8,780 bases of DNA from Aquificota bacterium (GTDB taxonomy: Bacteria > Thermosulfidibacterota > Thermosulfidibacteria > Thermosulfidibacterales > Thermosulfidibacteraceae), in the NCBI GenBank assembly GCA_015494645.1, contig WGAU01000034.1, positions 1 through 8,780 of the forward strand, in the 5' to 3' direction. Positions within the stretch are counted from its first letter, which is position 1; every line of letters begins with the position of its first letter. Positions 1 through 6,879 of the stretch are shown here, piece after piece. Both the position numbers and the translations under genes were made by a program. Below the pieces are notes generated by a model that saw nothing but the letters and a program-made list of their open reading frames with translations, searched no databases and was not told where the DNA came from.

Positions 1-2
1 GA

Positions 3-200
3 TATGGTGTCTCCGATGCCAACATTATTGCCCATGCTGGTATCCCTGTGATTGATGGTTTGGGTCCTGTAGGGGACAAAGATCATAGCGATGAGGAGTA
101 CATGGTTAAGTCAAGCCTTAGGGAGAGGGTAATGCTTTCATGTGCTTTACTTTGTGTTCTTAACTCAAATTTAACTTCAAAAAAGGGGGGTGATGCTTGA
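3..200 (+). CDS. M20-family metallopeptidase (glutamate carboxypeptidase-like), C-terminal end only
   Basis: Only the last 65 codons are present; the gene begins left of the window. The reading frame opens at base 3 and ends with TGA at 198-200. The sequence carries the C-terminal M20 signature: SDANIIAHAGIPVIDGLGP followed by GDKDHSDEEY. In this family (for example carboxypeptidase G2) the His of the G-x-x-HSD-x-EY motif is a zinc ligand of the catalytic domain, and SDAN precedes it on a substrate-contact loop. The family comprises zinc-dependent exopeptidases that remove C-terminal amino acids or deacylate amino-acid conjugates. The exact substrate cannot be told from this piece. No terminator separates it from the porin downstream, so some read-through is possible. 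Confidence 0.85.
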   Translation, partial: YGVSDANIIAHAGIPVIDGLGPVGDKDHSDEEYMVKSSLRERVMLSCALLCVLNSNLTSKKGGDA

Positions 201-225
201 AGAATAGGAGGAGAATGTGTATTAT
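197..225 (+). promoter_or_regulatory. possible sigma70-type promoter for the porin gene
   Basis: TTGAAG at 197-202 resembles a -35 box (4 of 6 to TTGACA) and TATTAT at 220-225 resembles a -10 box (5 of 6 to TATAAT), with a 17-base spacer. Transcription would start near 232 and give a leader of about 40 bases before the porin ATG. The -35 box overlaps the stop codon of the peptidase gene. It was found by eye only, in AT-rich DNA where such matches occur by chance. Confidence 0.35.
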
Positions 226-274
226 ACCGGCAGCAAATTTTGGCTATAACAAAATTCTTAGAAGGAGGTAGGGG

Positions 275-1612
275 ATGAGGAAGTGGTTATCTTTGTTAGT
301 TGTTTTGGCGTTTGCTTTGCCAGCGTATGCTTTTAATGTGAAAATCCACGGAGATTTCAGGCAAAGCTTTGGGTATGATTCTGAAGCTGGGTTTAGGGCT
401 GCTTATGTTACTCACAGTAAAGGTATTTATGTAAATAAGGACGTTATAGAGAAAAAGGATTTGTATGATGCTCATGATGATGATTTTAATGCTAACGCTA
501 AGTATCGTATGTGGTTCGTTGCTTCTGATGATGCCAAGAAGATGATTGGTGTGTGGGCAATGGAAGTTGGTTCTATCTGGTATGGTGATCCTAACAAGGG
601 TGGTAAATACTCTGGAGATGGAAACAACTATGAAACCAGGTGGCTCTATCTTGATTTCCAGAATCCCTTTGTAAGCTTCAAGAACAGGTTTAGAGCTGGT
701 CTTCAGGGTGTTGGTTTCAATTACTGGGTTTGGTCTGAAACTGCCATGGGAGTCAAGATGTATGGTGATGTCGGGCCTGTAGGTTACGAGCTTGCTTGGT
801 TTAGGCCTTACTCTGAAAGCAAGAGGGATCAGGAAGGCAGGCATGATGCGTTCTTTGCAAAGTTGTCTTATAAAATCTCTGGAGTTAAGTTAACGGCTTT
901 TGGCCTTTATCTTAGGGCGGATTCAGTTGGGAGCAGTATTAATAAGTCTGGTAATTACGACGATGAAAGGTATTATGTTGGCTTAGAAGCTAAGGGTAAA
1001 GTTGGTCCTTTGGGAGTGTGGGCAAACGCTATATATCTTGGTGGTGAGTTGTATGACAAGGTTGCTGATAAGGATTACGATAGAAGTGCGTATTTCCTGC
1101 ATGCGGATGTAACTTATGATTTTACCGATATGTTTGGTGTTAGGGTAGCTGGGATTTATGCTTCCGGAGACGATGATGCTAATGATGACAACTTGGACAA
1201 TTGGGATGCGATTGATATTGACAACGGCAAGTATTCAACAATCTTCTGGGAAGGTGTAGCTCTTGACGACGGTGAGTTTTCCGATGCTCCTTATTTCTAT
1301 GATAAAGGTTTGATGATGGGATACATTGCTGCTCTATTTAGACCTACGAAGCAGGTTAAGGGTGAGTTGGGTGTTAGCTATATCGCTACTGCAGAGGATC
1401 TTGAATGGATAGATCACACTGGGAAGAAGCAGAGTGATGATTATCTTGGTACCAGTATAGATCTAAGACTTCAATATGAGTGGATGAAGGGTGTTTACTT
1501 CCAGTTCACTGCTGGATATCTCATTGCTGGAGATGCTATGGATTTGTACGATCCCAAGGATGACGCTGATGATATCTTCAGAACTGCTATGAGGGTGAAG
1601 TTTAAGTTCTAA
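275..1612 (+). CDS. outer-membrane beta-barrel porin
   Basis: This 445-residue protein has a classic signal peptide (MRK, hydrophobic core 5-15, likely cleavage after AYA at 17-19). The mature part alternates amphipathic beta strands with long Asp/Gly/Asn/Tyr-rich loops, for example around residues 65-71, 101-117, 293-310 and 427-438, and it ends in FKF. A terminal Phe is the usual recognition signal for the BAM barrel-assembly machinery. Size, the strand pattern near residues 72-180 (YRMWFVAS, RWLYLDF, RFRAGLQGVGF, ELAWFRPY) and the ending resemble the 'homotrimeric porin' type of sulfate reducers; that link is from memory, not a search. The likely role is diffusion of small solutes through the outer membrane; loop acidity suggests cation preference or calcium binding (inference). 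The start is set by GGAGGT at 264-269, 5 bases before ATG. A terminator follows directly, so it is probably transcribed on its own or from the peptidase gene. Confidence 0.82.
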   Translation: MRKWLSLLVVLAFALPAYAFNVKIHGDFRQSFGYDSEAGFRAAYVTHSKGIYVNKDVIEKKDLYDAHDDDFNANAKYRMWFVASDDAKKMIGVWAMEVGSIWYGDPNKGGKYSGDGNNYETRWLYLDFQNPFVSFKNRFRAGLQGVGFNYWVWSETAMGVKMYGDVGPVGYELAWFRPYSESKRDQEGRHDAFFAKLSYKISGVKLTAFGLYLRADSVGSSINKSGNYDDERYYVGLEAKGKVGPLGVWANAIYLGGELYDKVADKDYDRSAYFLHADVTYDFTDMFGVRVAGIYASGDDDANDDNLDNWDAIDIDNGKYSTIFWEGVALDDGEFSDAPYFYDKGLMMGYIAALFRPTKQVKGELGVSYIATAEDLEWIDHTGKKQSDDYLGTSIDLRLQYEWMKGVYFQFTAGYLIAGDAMDLYDPKDDADDIFRTAMRVKFKF

Positions 1613-1635
1613 GGCGGGAATATTTTGGCGCACTT

Positions 1636-1670
1636 AACGGGAGGGTTCCGAGAGGGCCCTCCCGTTTTTT
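1636..1670 (+). terminator. intrinsic terminator after the porin gene
   Basis: A 10-bp perfect stem pairs AACGGGAGGG (1636-1645) with CCCTCCCGTT (1657-1666) around an 11-base loop. A run of six T (1665-1670) follows, overlapping the foot of the stem. It lies 24 bases after the porin stop and 38 bases before the next start, so it cleanly separates the porin from the downstream operon. Confidence 0.92.
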
Positions 1671-1708
1671 ATTGCTTGCATTAAACTTTTCTGATATGGA
1701 GTGTAGAT

Positions 1709-3322
1709 ATGAGAGCTGTCCTACTGTTGTTTGTTATCTTTTTCTTTTCTGCGCAGTCTTGGGCTTTCTGGGTGGATAATGTTGTGAAGAGATTTTCTCC
1801 CGTTGAGGCAAAAGTCATAGCCGTGGAAGGAAAGAGAGTTTTCGTTGATTCTGGAAGAAAACTGGGGGTGAAAAAACACGATGTTTTTGCCATCTACAGG
1901 CCTGTGAAGGTTTTAAAAAGCGCTACTGGAAAGCCTATAACCATATGGAGTCCACCTCTGGCTTTTGCAGAGGTGGAAACCGTTGAGGAGAACTACTCTG
2001 TTCTTAGGGTATCTTCCTTAAAGGTTAAACCTAAAGAGGGATGGAAAGCGGTTAGATTTGACAATGTTCCTGTATGTTTCGTTGGAGAGGGAGACAAGTC
2101 CGATATAGTGGCAAGGATGCTTAAGATATCCCTATCCAATCTTTCGTGGGTTTCGGATTGTTCAAAGGCAAAGTTGATATTCAAATACACAAAGCAGGGC
2201 TACCTGGATGTAGTTAACAGCAGAAGGATAGAAATTGCCTTTCTACCCATATTTCAGGTGGAGTTTCCCAAGCCTGCACCTCCAAGTCCGAAAAAGAAGC
2301 GTTACACTAAGGGTGGAAGTTCCATATACATGGAAAATTATAGGGATGTGGCGGCTCTTCCCGTTTATGTTCTGAGTGCTGACTTTGGAACGGTTGAGGG
2401 AGAGGGTGGAGTCAAACTACCTGCTGTGGTTTACACCAACGGTAAGAGTATATTTTTCGCCATAGTAGTAGATTACGAGCCTAAAGTCATATCCAGATAC
2501 GATTATGGTGGGGTTGGAGATGTTATTCATGTTTCCGTTGGGGATGCCGATGGTGATGGAGGTATGGAGGTTGTCGCCACGGCGTACGACATGGACAAAG
2601 GACCTGTCTCTTTCATCTTAAAAATAGATGAAAACGGGAAGATGAAGCTCTTTAAAGATGGAATTTACTATATACTTACAATGGAAGATGCCGATCTTGA
2701 TGGGACAAAAGAGACTATTTTAGGAACTGATTTCAGCGATGAAGACTTCTTTGAAAAGAAACTTTACGTTATGAAGCTTGAAGGGGAAAAATTGAAAAAA
2801 CTTGAAAAAATAAGTGTTCCAGATGTTTTCAAGCTGTATTCGTGCTATTATGGAGACATAAATGGGGATGGAGATAAGGAAGTTGTGTTTACCACAGATA
2901 CCCATAAGCTTGCGGTCTATAGCAACGGTGATATGTGGCTTTCTTCGGAAAGTGTAGGGGGTGGTTATAACTATGTTAGGATAGTTAAGGGGGGTCCGTC
3001 TATGAACTATGAAGAGGCCATTTACGTGGACCCTAATCTTGTGGTTTTTAAGATGGGCAAAAAGCCGGTGGTTTTTGCAATAAAAAACAAGTCAAAGCAC
3101 AAATTTATAGTAGGCAATGTCCCTATATATAGCGGTTCTGAAATTCTACAGCTTGTGGAAGAGTTCTACGGATATAGTTTGGTTATTGTCAGTGAGGAGG
3201 TAGATGGGGTTATTCAAGCTGCTGGGGTGGTGGGAAAAGAGCTGTGGTGTATAATGAATGTTGAGCCTCCTTTTAAAAGAAATGCGAGAAGCTACATAAT
3301 TGCCTATCCACTTCCCGAATGA
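1709..3322 (+). CDS. exported protein with FlgT-like N-terminal domain and FG-GAP/VCBS repeats
   Basis: This 537-residue protein starts with a signal peptide (hydrophobic 3-14, likely cleavage after SWA at 17-19). Residues about 34-101 read like the C-terminal domain of flagellar protein FlgT and related periplasmic proteins: AKVIAVEG-x-VFVDSGRKLGVKKHDVFAIY, then a switch to AEVETVEENYSVLRV. Residues 113-185 form a mixed alpha/beta segment with two Cys (123, 151) that could form a disulfide. A Pro/Lys-rich linker (187-198) leads to a beta-propeller-like half with three Asp-rich calcium loops: DADGDGG at 279-285, DADLDGTKE at 327-335 and DINGDGDKE at 383-391. These are typical FG-GAP/VCBS repeats. 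It probably sits in the periplasm or is held at the outer membrane; binding partner and role are unknown. GGAG at 1698-1701 supports this start. It is the first gene of a tight plus-strand cluster; no good promoter was found between the terminator and its start. Confidence 0.7.
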   Translation: MRAVLLLFVIFFFSAQSWAFWVDNVVKRFSPVEAKVIAVEGKRVFVDSGRKLGVKKHDVFAIYRPVKVLKSATGKPITIWSPPLAFAEVETVEENYSVLRVSSLKVKPKEGWKAVRFDNVPVCFVGEGDKSDIVARMLKISLSNLSWVSDCSKAKLIFKYTKQGYLDVVNSRRIEIAFLPIFQVEFPKPAPPSPKKKRYTKGGSSIYMENYRDVAALPVYVLSADFGTVEGEGGVKLPAVVYTNGKSIFFAIVVDYEPKVISRYDYGGVGDVIHVSVGDADGDGGMEVVATAYDMDKGPVSFILKIDENGKMKLFKDGIYYILTMEDADLDGTKETILGTDFSDEDFFEKKLYVMKLEGEKLKKLEKISVPDVFKLYSCYYGDINGDGDKEVVFTTDTHKLAVYSNGDMWLSSESVGGGYNYVRIVKGGPSMNYEEAIYVDPNLVVFKMGKKPVVFAIKNKSKHKFIVGNVPIYSGSEILQLVEEFYGYSLVIVSEEVDGVIQAAGVVGKELWCIMNVEPPFKRNARSYIIAYPLPE

Positions 3323-3334
3323 AGGAGGTGGAGC

Positions 3335-3880
3335 ATGAAGGTTTTGGCGGAAAAGAGACTGGCCAATGGTAAAGTTATAAAGGTGGTGATGGGAGATATT
3401 ACTGAGGAAACCACCGATGCCATTGTGAATGCGGCTAACTCCCATCTGAAGCATGGGGGCGGTGTGGCGGGCGCTATAGTGAGAAAAGGTGGCAGGATTA
3501 TTCAGGAGGAGAGTGACAAGATAGGCTACTGTCCTGTGGGAAAGGCCGTGTATACCACAGGGGGAAATTTGAAGGCGAAGTATGTTATCCATGCGGTGGG
3601 TCCTAAATGGGGCGAGGGAGATGAGGAGAACAAGCTGAGAAATGCCGTAAGAAGTGCCTTGGAGGTTGCAACGGAACTTAACCTGTCAAGTGTGGCCATT
3701 CCTGCTATAAGCACGGGCATCTTTGGCTATCCAAAAAGGGAAGGGACCAAGGTTATTTTGGAGGAAGTGTACAAGTTTCTCAAAGAGAGAGAGACCGGCC
3801 TGAAGGAGGTTCATCTTACCAACATAGATGAGGAGACAAGCATGCTTTTTGTTGAGCATATAAACAACATGGAGGGCTAA
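3335..3880 (+). CDS. macrodomain protein, Af1521-type ADP-ribose-binding hydrolase
   Basis: The 181-residue protein is a single macrodomain. Visible motifs are MGDIT (19-23), [19 protein letters not shown] (30-48), VIHAVGPKW (84-92) and [11 protein letters not shown] (123-133), which bind the adenine, the distal ribose and the diphosphate of ADP-ribose. The Asn pair in NAAN (32 and 35) is kept. Where MacroD-type deacetylases have a catalytic Asp after GGGV, this protein has Ala45, as in archaeal Af1521. Known activities of that type are ADP-ribose-1''-phosphate hydrolysis and removal of ADP-ribose from acidic residues of proteins; O-acetyl-ADP-ribose is another possible substrate. No signal peptide is seen, so it acts in the cytoplasm. 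A strong AAGGAGGTGG (3322-3331) lies 3 bases before ATG and overlaps the preceding stop codon. It probably clears NAD-derived ADP-ribose products; no ADP-ribosyltransferase partner is visible here. Confidence 0.9.
   Translation: MKVLAEKRLANGKVIKVVMGDITEETTDAIVNAANSHLKHGGGVAGAIVRKGGRIIQEESDKIGYCPVGKAVYTTGGNLKAKYVIHAVGPKWGEGDEENKLRNAVRSALEVATELNLSSVAIPAISTGIFGYPKREGTKVILEEVYKFLKERETGLKEVHLTNIDEETSMLFVEHINNMEG
3871..3876 (+). promoter_or_regulatory. ribosome binding site that sets the MBL hydrolase start
   Basis: GGAGGG lies 6 bases before the ATG at 3883, inside the last codons of the macrodomain gene. A second ATG at 3907, where many family members seem to begin ([12 protein letters not shown]), has no comparable site. 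The earlier start is therefore preferred. Confidence 0.6.
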
Positions 3881-3882
3881 CC

Positions 3883-4806
3883 ATGAAGCCCAAAGCGGTT
3901 GATAAGATGAAAATCACGATACTTGTGGATAACTATTACGATGTGCTTTTGCCCTCACACGGACCTGTTAAAAGGGTTGGTCCTGGGCAGACCAAGAAGC
4001 CTCTAATGGCCGGGCATGGGTATGCTTTGTTTGTGGAGGTGTGGGAGGACGGGAAGTATGCCAATATGCTTGTGGATTCTTCTCATTCTCCTGTGGTGCT
4101 TTTGAACAACCTGGAGGCTCTGGATATAGATGTGGATTCTATTGAGGGGGCATTTTTGACCCATGGCCATTTTGACCATTTCGGAGGTTTTGCTGGCCTT
4201 GCAGAGAGAAGAGGTAAGCCTCTGTCTTTGTATGTGCATCCTGATGCGTTTTATCCCAAGCTTGTGGTCACTCCAGCAGGTAAGAAAGGACCGTGGACTT
4301 TTGATAGGAAAGTCCATGAGGAAAAAGGTATAATTTTCGTGGAAGAAAGGCTTCCCACTGTGGTTAATAACTATTTTCTTATATCTGGTGAGATTGAAAG
4401 GACCACTGAGTTTGAAAAGCCCTGGCCGGCGGCTAAGGTTGTGAGGAATGGGAAGGAAACGCAGGATTTCTTTGTGGATGAACAGGCACTTGGTGTGCTC
4501 GTGAAGGACAAGGGGCTTGTGGTTATAGCTGGTTGTTCTCATCCCGGCATAGTTAACATGGTTAGGCATATGCATAATTTGACAGGGGAAAAGATTCTCT
4601 GTGTGTTGGGAGGGTTTCACCTGAGCATTCTTTCTGCAGACGATGTGGAAAAGACCATAAACGGAATTTTGGAGTTTGACCCTGAGCTTGTGGTTCCCTG
4701 TCACTGTACGGGGTTCTATCCCACATGTCGTATGAACAACAGACTTGGGGACAGGCTTGCTGTAAGTAGTGTTGGTTCAGTCATTGAATTCGGAGGAGGT
4801 AACTGA
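3883..4806 (+). CDS. metallo-beta-lactamase-fold hydrolase, COG1237 family
   Basis: The 307-residue protein has the MBL metal-binding signature [11 protein letters not shown], with His94, His96, Asp98 and His99. Further conserved His-containing motifs are AGCSHPGI (His220), LGGFHLS (His246) and [11 protein letters not shown] (His274), and the ending GSVIEFGGG is typical of the family. This set matches COG1237, which includes the Methanocaldococcus enzyme assigned as 7,8-dihydropterin-6-yl-methyl-4-(beta-D-ribofuranosyl)aminobenzene 5'-phosphate synthase. In bacteria that lack methanopterin the true substrate is usually unknown; a phosphoester or related bond is a fair guess. No signal peptide is present, so the protein is cytoplasmic. 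It follows the macrodomain gene by 2 bases and overlaps the next gene by 1 base (TGATG), which suggests co-translation. An alternative start at 3907 would remove 8 residues. Confidence 0.85.
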   Translation: MKPKAVDKMKITILVDNYYDVLLPSHGPVKRVGPGQTKKPLMAGHGYALFVEVWEDGKYANMLVDSSHSPVVLLNNLEALDIDVDSIEGAFLTHGHFDHFGGFAGLAERRGKPLSLYVHPDAFYPKLVVTPAGKKGPWTFDRKVHEEKGIIFVEERLPTVVNNYFLISGEIERTTEFEKPWPAAKVVRNGKETQDFFVDEQALGVLVKDKGLVVIAGCSHPGIVNMVRHMHNLTGEKILCVLGGFHLSILSADDVEKTINGILEFDPELVVPCHCTGFYPTCRMNNRLGDRLAVSSVGSVIEFGGGN

Positions 4807-5216
4807 TGAAGAAGTTTTACCCTTTGCTGGTTGTTGTGTGCTCACTGCCTTTGTTAGCCCTTGGTGGTAGAGGGGTTGAAAACTTTAGTAGCATCCCTAT
4901 TCCTGAGAAGAATTACACTGCAAGGGTGACAGATCGCCAGGGGATGGCTTCTGAAGTTCAGATGTTCAGTTGGGAGGGGCAGGTTTACTTTGGTGGGTAC
5001 AGGGGAGATGCTGTATTTACTGTAAGTTTTGGCAAGGTAAAGAGGGCTGAGTTTGGTGAGGCTGATGGTAAGGGCAGGGTAACGGTGAGGTTCTATCTCA
5101 AGGACGGATCTATCTTTGAAATGAAGATGGACGGGACTAAGTTCTTTTACGGCAAAACAGAACTTGGTAACTACAGGATCAAGGTCAAGAATGTAAAGCT
5201 TATTGAGTTTCTGTGA
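4806..5216 (+). CDS. small exported beta-rich protein of unknown function
   Basis: The 136-residue protein has an N-terminal signal peptide (Lys2-Lys3, hydrophobic 5-19, likely cleavage near ALG-G at 18-21). No Cys follows in a lipobox position, so it is probably a soluble periplasmic protein. The mature part of about 115 residues alternates short strands with charged turns: [46 protein letters not shown], then a closing [12 protein letters not shown]. This gives the impression of a small beta sandwich or barrel in which residues are read against a 'KIxxIEF' style ending that I have seen in exported proteins of delta-proteobacteria-like lineages (memory only). No catalytic residues are evident. 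GGAGGAGGT at 4792-4800 lies 5 bases before ATG, which overlaps the MBL stop by one base. Function is not known. Confidence 0.75.
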   Translation: MKKFYPLLVVVCSLPLLALGGRGVENFSSIPIPEKNYTARVTDRQGMASEVQMFSWEGQVYFGGYRGDAVFTVSFGKVKRAEFGEADGKGRVTVRFYLKDGSIFEMKMDGTKFFYGKTELGNYRIKVKNVKLIEFL

Positions 5217-5220
5217 GGTG
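5215..5220 (+). promoter_or_regulatory. ribosome binding site that sets the mtnP start
   Basis: GAGGTG lies 4 bases before the ATG at 5225. It overlaps the TGA of the preceding gene. It favours the ATG over an in-frame GTG at 5213, which would add only MRCF before the conserved [12 protein letters not shown]. Confidence 0.6.
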
Positions 5221-5224
5221 TTTC

Positions 5225-6088
5225 ATGAAGCTGGATCTGGCAGTTATAGGAGGCTCTGGCCTTTATGAGATGGAGCAGTTTAAGCTGGTGGACGAGGTTT
5301 CGGTTTCTACACCTTTTGGTATGCCGTCGGATAGCATCGTTGTGGGGGAGATCTCTGGCAGGCGTGTGGCCTTTCTTCCAAGGCATGGAAGGGGGCACAG
5401 GTTTCTTCCTACAGAAGTCAACTATAGAGCCAATATTTACGCTTTAAAGAGTCTTGGGGTTGAAAGGATAATTTCCATAAGCGCGGTGGGCTCTATGAAG
5501 GAGGACAAAAAGCCTGGTGACTTTGTGGTGTGCGATCAGTTTATTGATCTTACCAAGCGTCGGGAAAGCACGTTCTTTGGTAATGGGTTGGTTGCTCACG
5601 TTTCCATGGCAGAACCTGTGTGTCCTGAACTTTTCGGCGTGGTGGTGGATGTGGCTAAAGAGGTTTTAAAAGATGGGTTTCATGCTGGTGGAACTTACTT
5701 ATGCATAGAGGGACCTCAGTTTTCTTCCAAGGCTGAGTCATTCCTTTACAGGAGCTGGGGAGTAGATGTTGTAGGAATGACCAACGCTACCGAGGCTAAG
5801 TTGGCCAGAGAGGCTGAGATTTGTTACATCACAGTGGCAATGGTTACGGACTACGATTGCTGGCACGAAGAAGAGGAGGATGTGACAGCGGAGGCTGTAA
5901 TAAAGACCCTTAAAAGCAATGTGGAAAAAGCAAAGAAGCTCGTGGCGGCATTGATTCCTGCTATTCCTGAGGAGAGAAAATGTCCCTGTAAAGATGCCTT
6001 GGCTTATGCAATCATCACTTCCAAGGAGTACATTCCTTACGAAACTTTGCGTGTGCTTTATCCCATTGTTGGAAAGTACTTGAGATGA
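5225..6088 (+). CDS. mtnP: S-methyl-5'-thioadenosine phosphorylase
   Basis: This 287-residue enzyme (EC 2.4.2.28) splits 5'-methylthioadenosine with phosphate into adenine and 5-methylthioribose 1-phosphate, removing the by-product of polyamine and other SAM-using pathways. It shows the trimeric PNP/MTAP family plan: the phosphate loop IGGSGLYE (8-15), [19 protein letters not shown] (52-70), [16 protein letters not shown] (86-101), [13 protein letters not shown] (160-172), [15 protein letters not shown] (184-198) and VTDYDCW (207-213). The last motif, with two Asp, favours 6-aminopurine substrates and separates MTAP from guanosine/inosine PNPs. The ending with CPC at 253-255 and a final GKYLR is normal for bacterial and archaeal MTAPs; in the archaeal enzymes the CxC contributes to heat stability. 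The protein is cytoplasmic. It lies 8 bases after the small exported gene and overlaps the next gene by 4 bases. Activity on methylthioinosine instead cannot be excluded, but is less likely. Confidence 0.92.
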   Translation: MKLDLAVIGGSGLYEMEQFKLVDEVSVSTPFGMPSDSIVVGEISGRRVAFLPRHGRGHRFLPTEVNYRANIYALKSLGVERIISISAVGSMKEDKKPGDFVVCDQFIDLTKRRESTFFGNGLVAHVSMAEPVCPELFGVVVDVAKEVLKDGFHAGGTYLCIEGPQFSSKAESFLYRSWGVDVVGMTNATEAKLAREAEICYITVAMVTDYDCWHEEEEDVTAEAVIKTLKSNVEKAKKLVAALIPAIPEERKCPCKDALAYAIITSKEYIPYETLRVLYPIVGKYLR

Positions 6089-6879
6089 TGAAGATAGCTT
6101 TTGTTGGGGCAGGCAGGGTGGGTATATCCCTGTCTGCCTTTTTCCTTTCCAGGGGTTTTGATGTGGTTGGTATTGCAACGAGAAGTTCATCATCTGTAGA
6201 AAGAGCGCAGAGGTATCTGCCGGCCATTAGAGTTGTGAAGGATGTTCTTGAGCTTGGTCATCCCGATGTGATTTTTATTACCGTTGTGGACTCTGCGATA
6301 GCTTCTGTTGCTGAGAAGGTGAGGGAAGCTTATCCCGATTCGGTGGTTGTCCACACAAGTGGTGCCCACTCTTCCAATGTGATTCCGGGAGAGGGTAAGG
6401 CGTCCTGTCATCCTTTGCAGAGCTTGGCGAGTGTAGAAGTGGCTTTGGAAATGATTCCTAAAAGCCTTTTCACCGTTGAGGGAGATGAAAAAGGGTTGGA
6501 TGTTTTAGAAAGGATACTAAAAATGGCTGGTTTAAGATACGTGGGGATAGAGCCAGAGGCAAAGCCGCTTTATCATGCAGCGGCGGTGGTGGCATCCAAT
6601 TACCTTGTGACCCTTATGTATAAGGCGGTAGAAATCATGAAGCTTTCTGGTTTTCCCGAGAAAGAGGGGACTGAGGGGCTTGTTGCCCTTGCGGAAGGAA
6701 CCCTTAGGAATATTTCTGAAAAAGGGGTTCCTGATGCCCTTACAGGGCCTATAGCAAGGGAAGATGTTGATACGGTTAAATTGCACCTTTCAGAGTTGAA
6801 AAGGCATAACTTGGACGAATTTTACCGCTACATGGCCAACCTAACCGCAGAAATGGTAGGGAAAGGGTTTAGATTTTAA
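6085..6879 (+). CDS. Rossmann-fold / DUF2520 NAD(P)-binding protein
   Basis: The 264-residue protein has an N-terminal dinucleotide-binding fold ([10 protein letters not shown] at 4-13, then a beta strand ending in TVVDSAI at 66-72 and HTSGA at 90-94) and a helical C-terminal DUF2520 half. Family landmarks are CHPLQS (108-113), [13 protein letters not shown] (163-175) and [12 protein letters not shown] (219-230). The architecture matches COG5495 proteins, which are similar to ketopantoate reductase and 6-phosphogluconate dehydrogenase type enzymes. They are predicted NAD(P)-dependent oxidoreductases, but no reaction is firmly known to me. The ATG overlaps the mtnP stop (ATGA, 6085-6088). A second ATG at 6088 is equally possible, and no strong ribosome site is seen, so translation is probably coupled to mtnP. 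It is the last plus-strand gene, and its TAA directly abuts the stop of the convergent gene. Confidence 0.85.
   Translation: MMKIAFVGAGRVGISLSAFFLSRGFDVVGIATRSSSSVERAQRYLPAIRVVKDVLELGHPDVIFITVVDSAIASVAEKVREAYPDSVVVHTSGAHSSNVIPGEGKASCHPLQSLASVEVALEMIPKSLFTVEGDEKGLDVLERILKMAGLRYVGIEPEAKPLYHAAAVVASNYLVTLMYKAVEIMKLSGFPEKEGTEGLVALAEGTLRNISEKGVPDALTGPIAREDVDTVKLHLSELKRHNLDEFYRYMANLTAEMVGKGFRF

Noticed and set aside
1672..1700. Possible promoter (TTGCTT with TATGGA) before the VCBS protein gene
   Set aside because: The -10 match is only 3 of 6 and would overlap the gene's own ribosome site, leaving no usable leader. The true promoter was not found.
4003..4704. A long open frame (233 residues) on the minus strand inside the MBL hydrolase gene
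   Set aside because: It lies wholly opposite a gene with clear catalytic motifs, has no ribosome site, and its product is a low-complexity mix of His, Lys and Arg typical of a reverse-strand shadow.
5213..5224. GTG start for mtnP giving a 4-residue extension (MRCF) and a 4-base overlap with the upstream gene
   Set aside because: GAGGTG at 5215-5220 is placed for the ATG at 5225, and the conserved family sequence begins with that Met.
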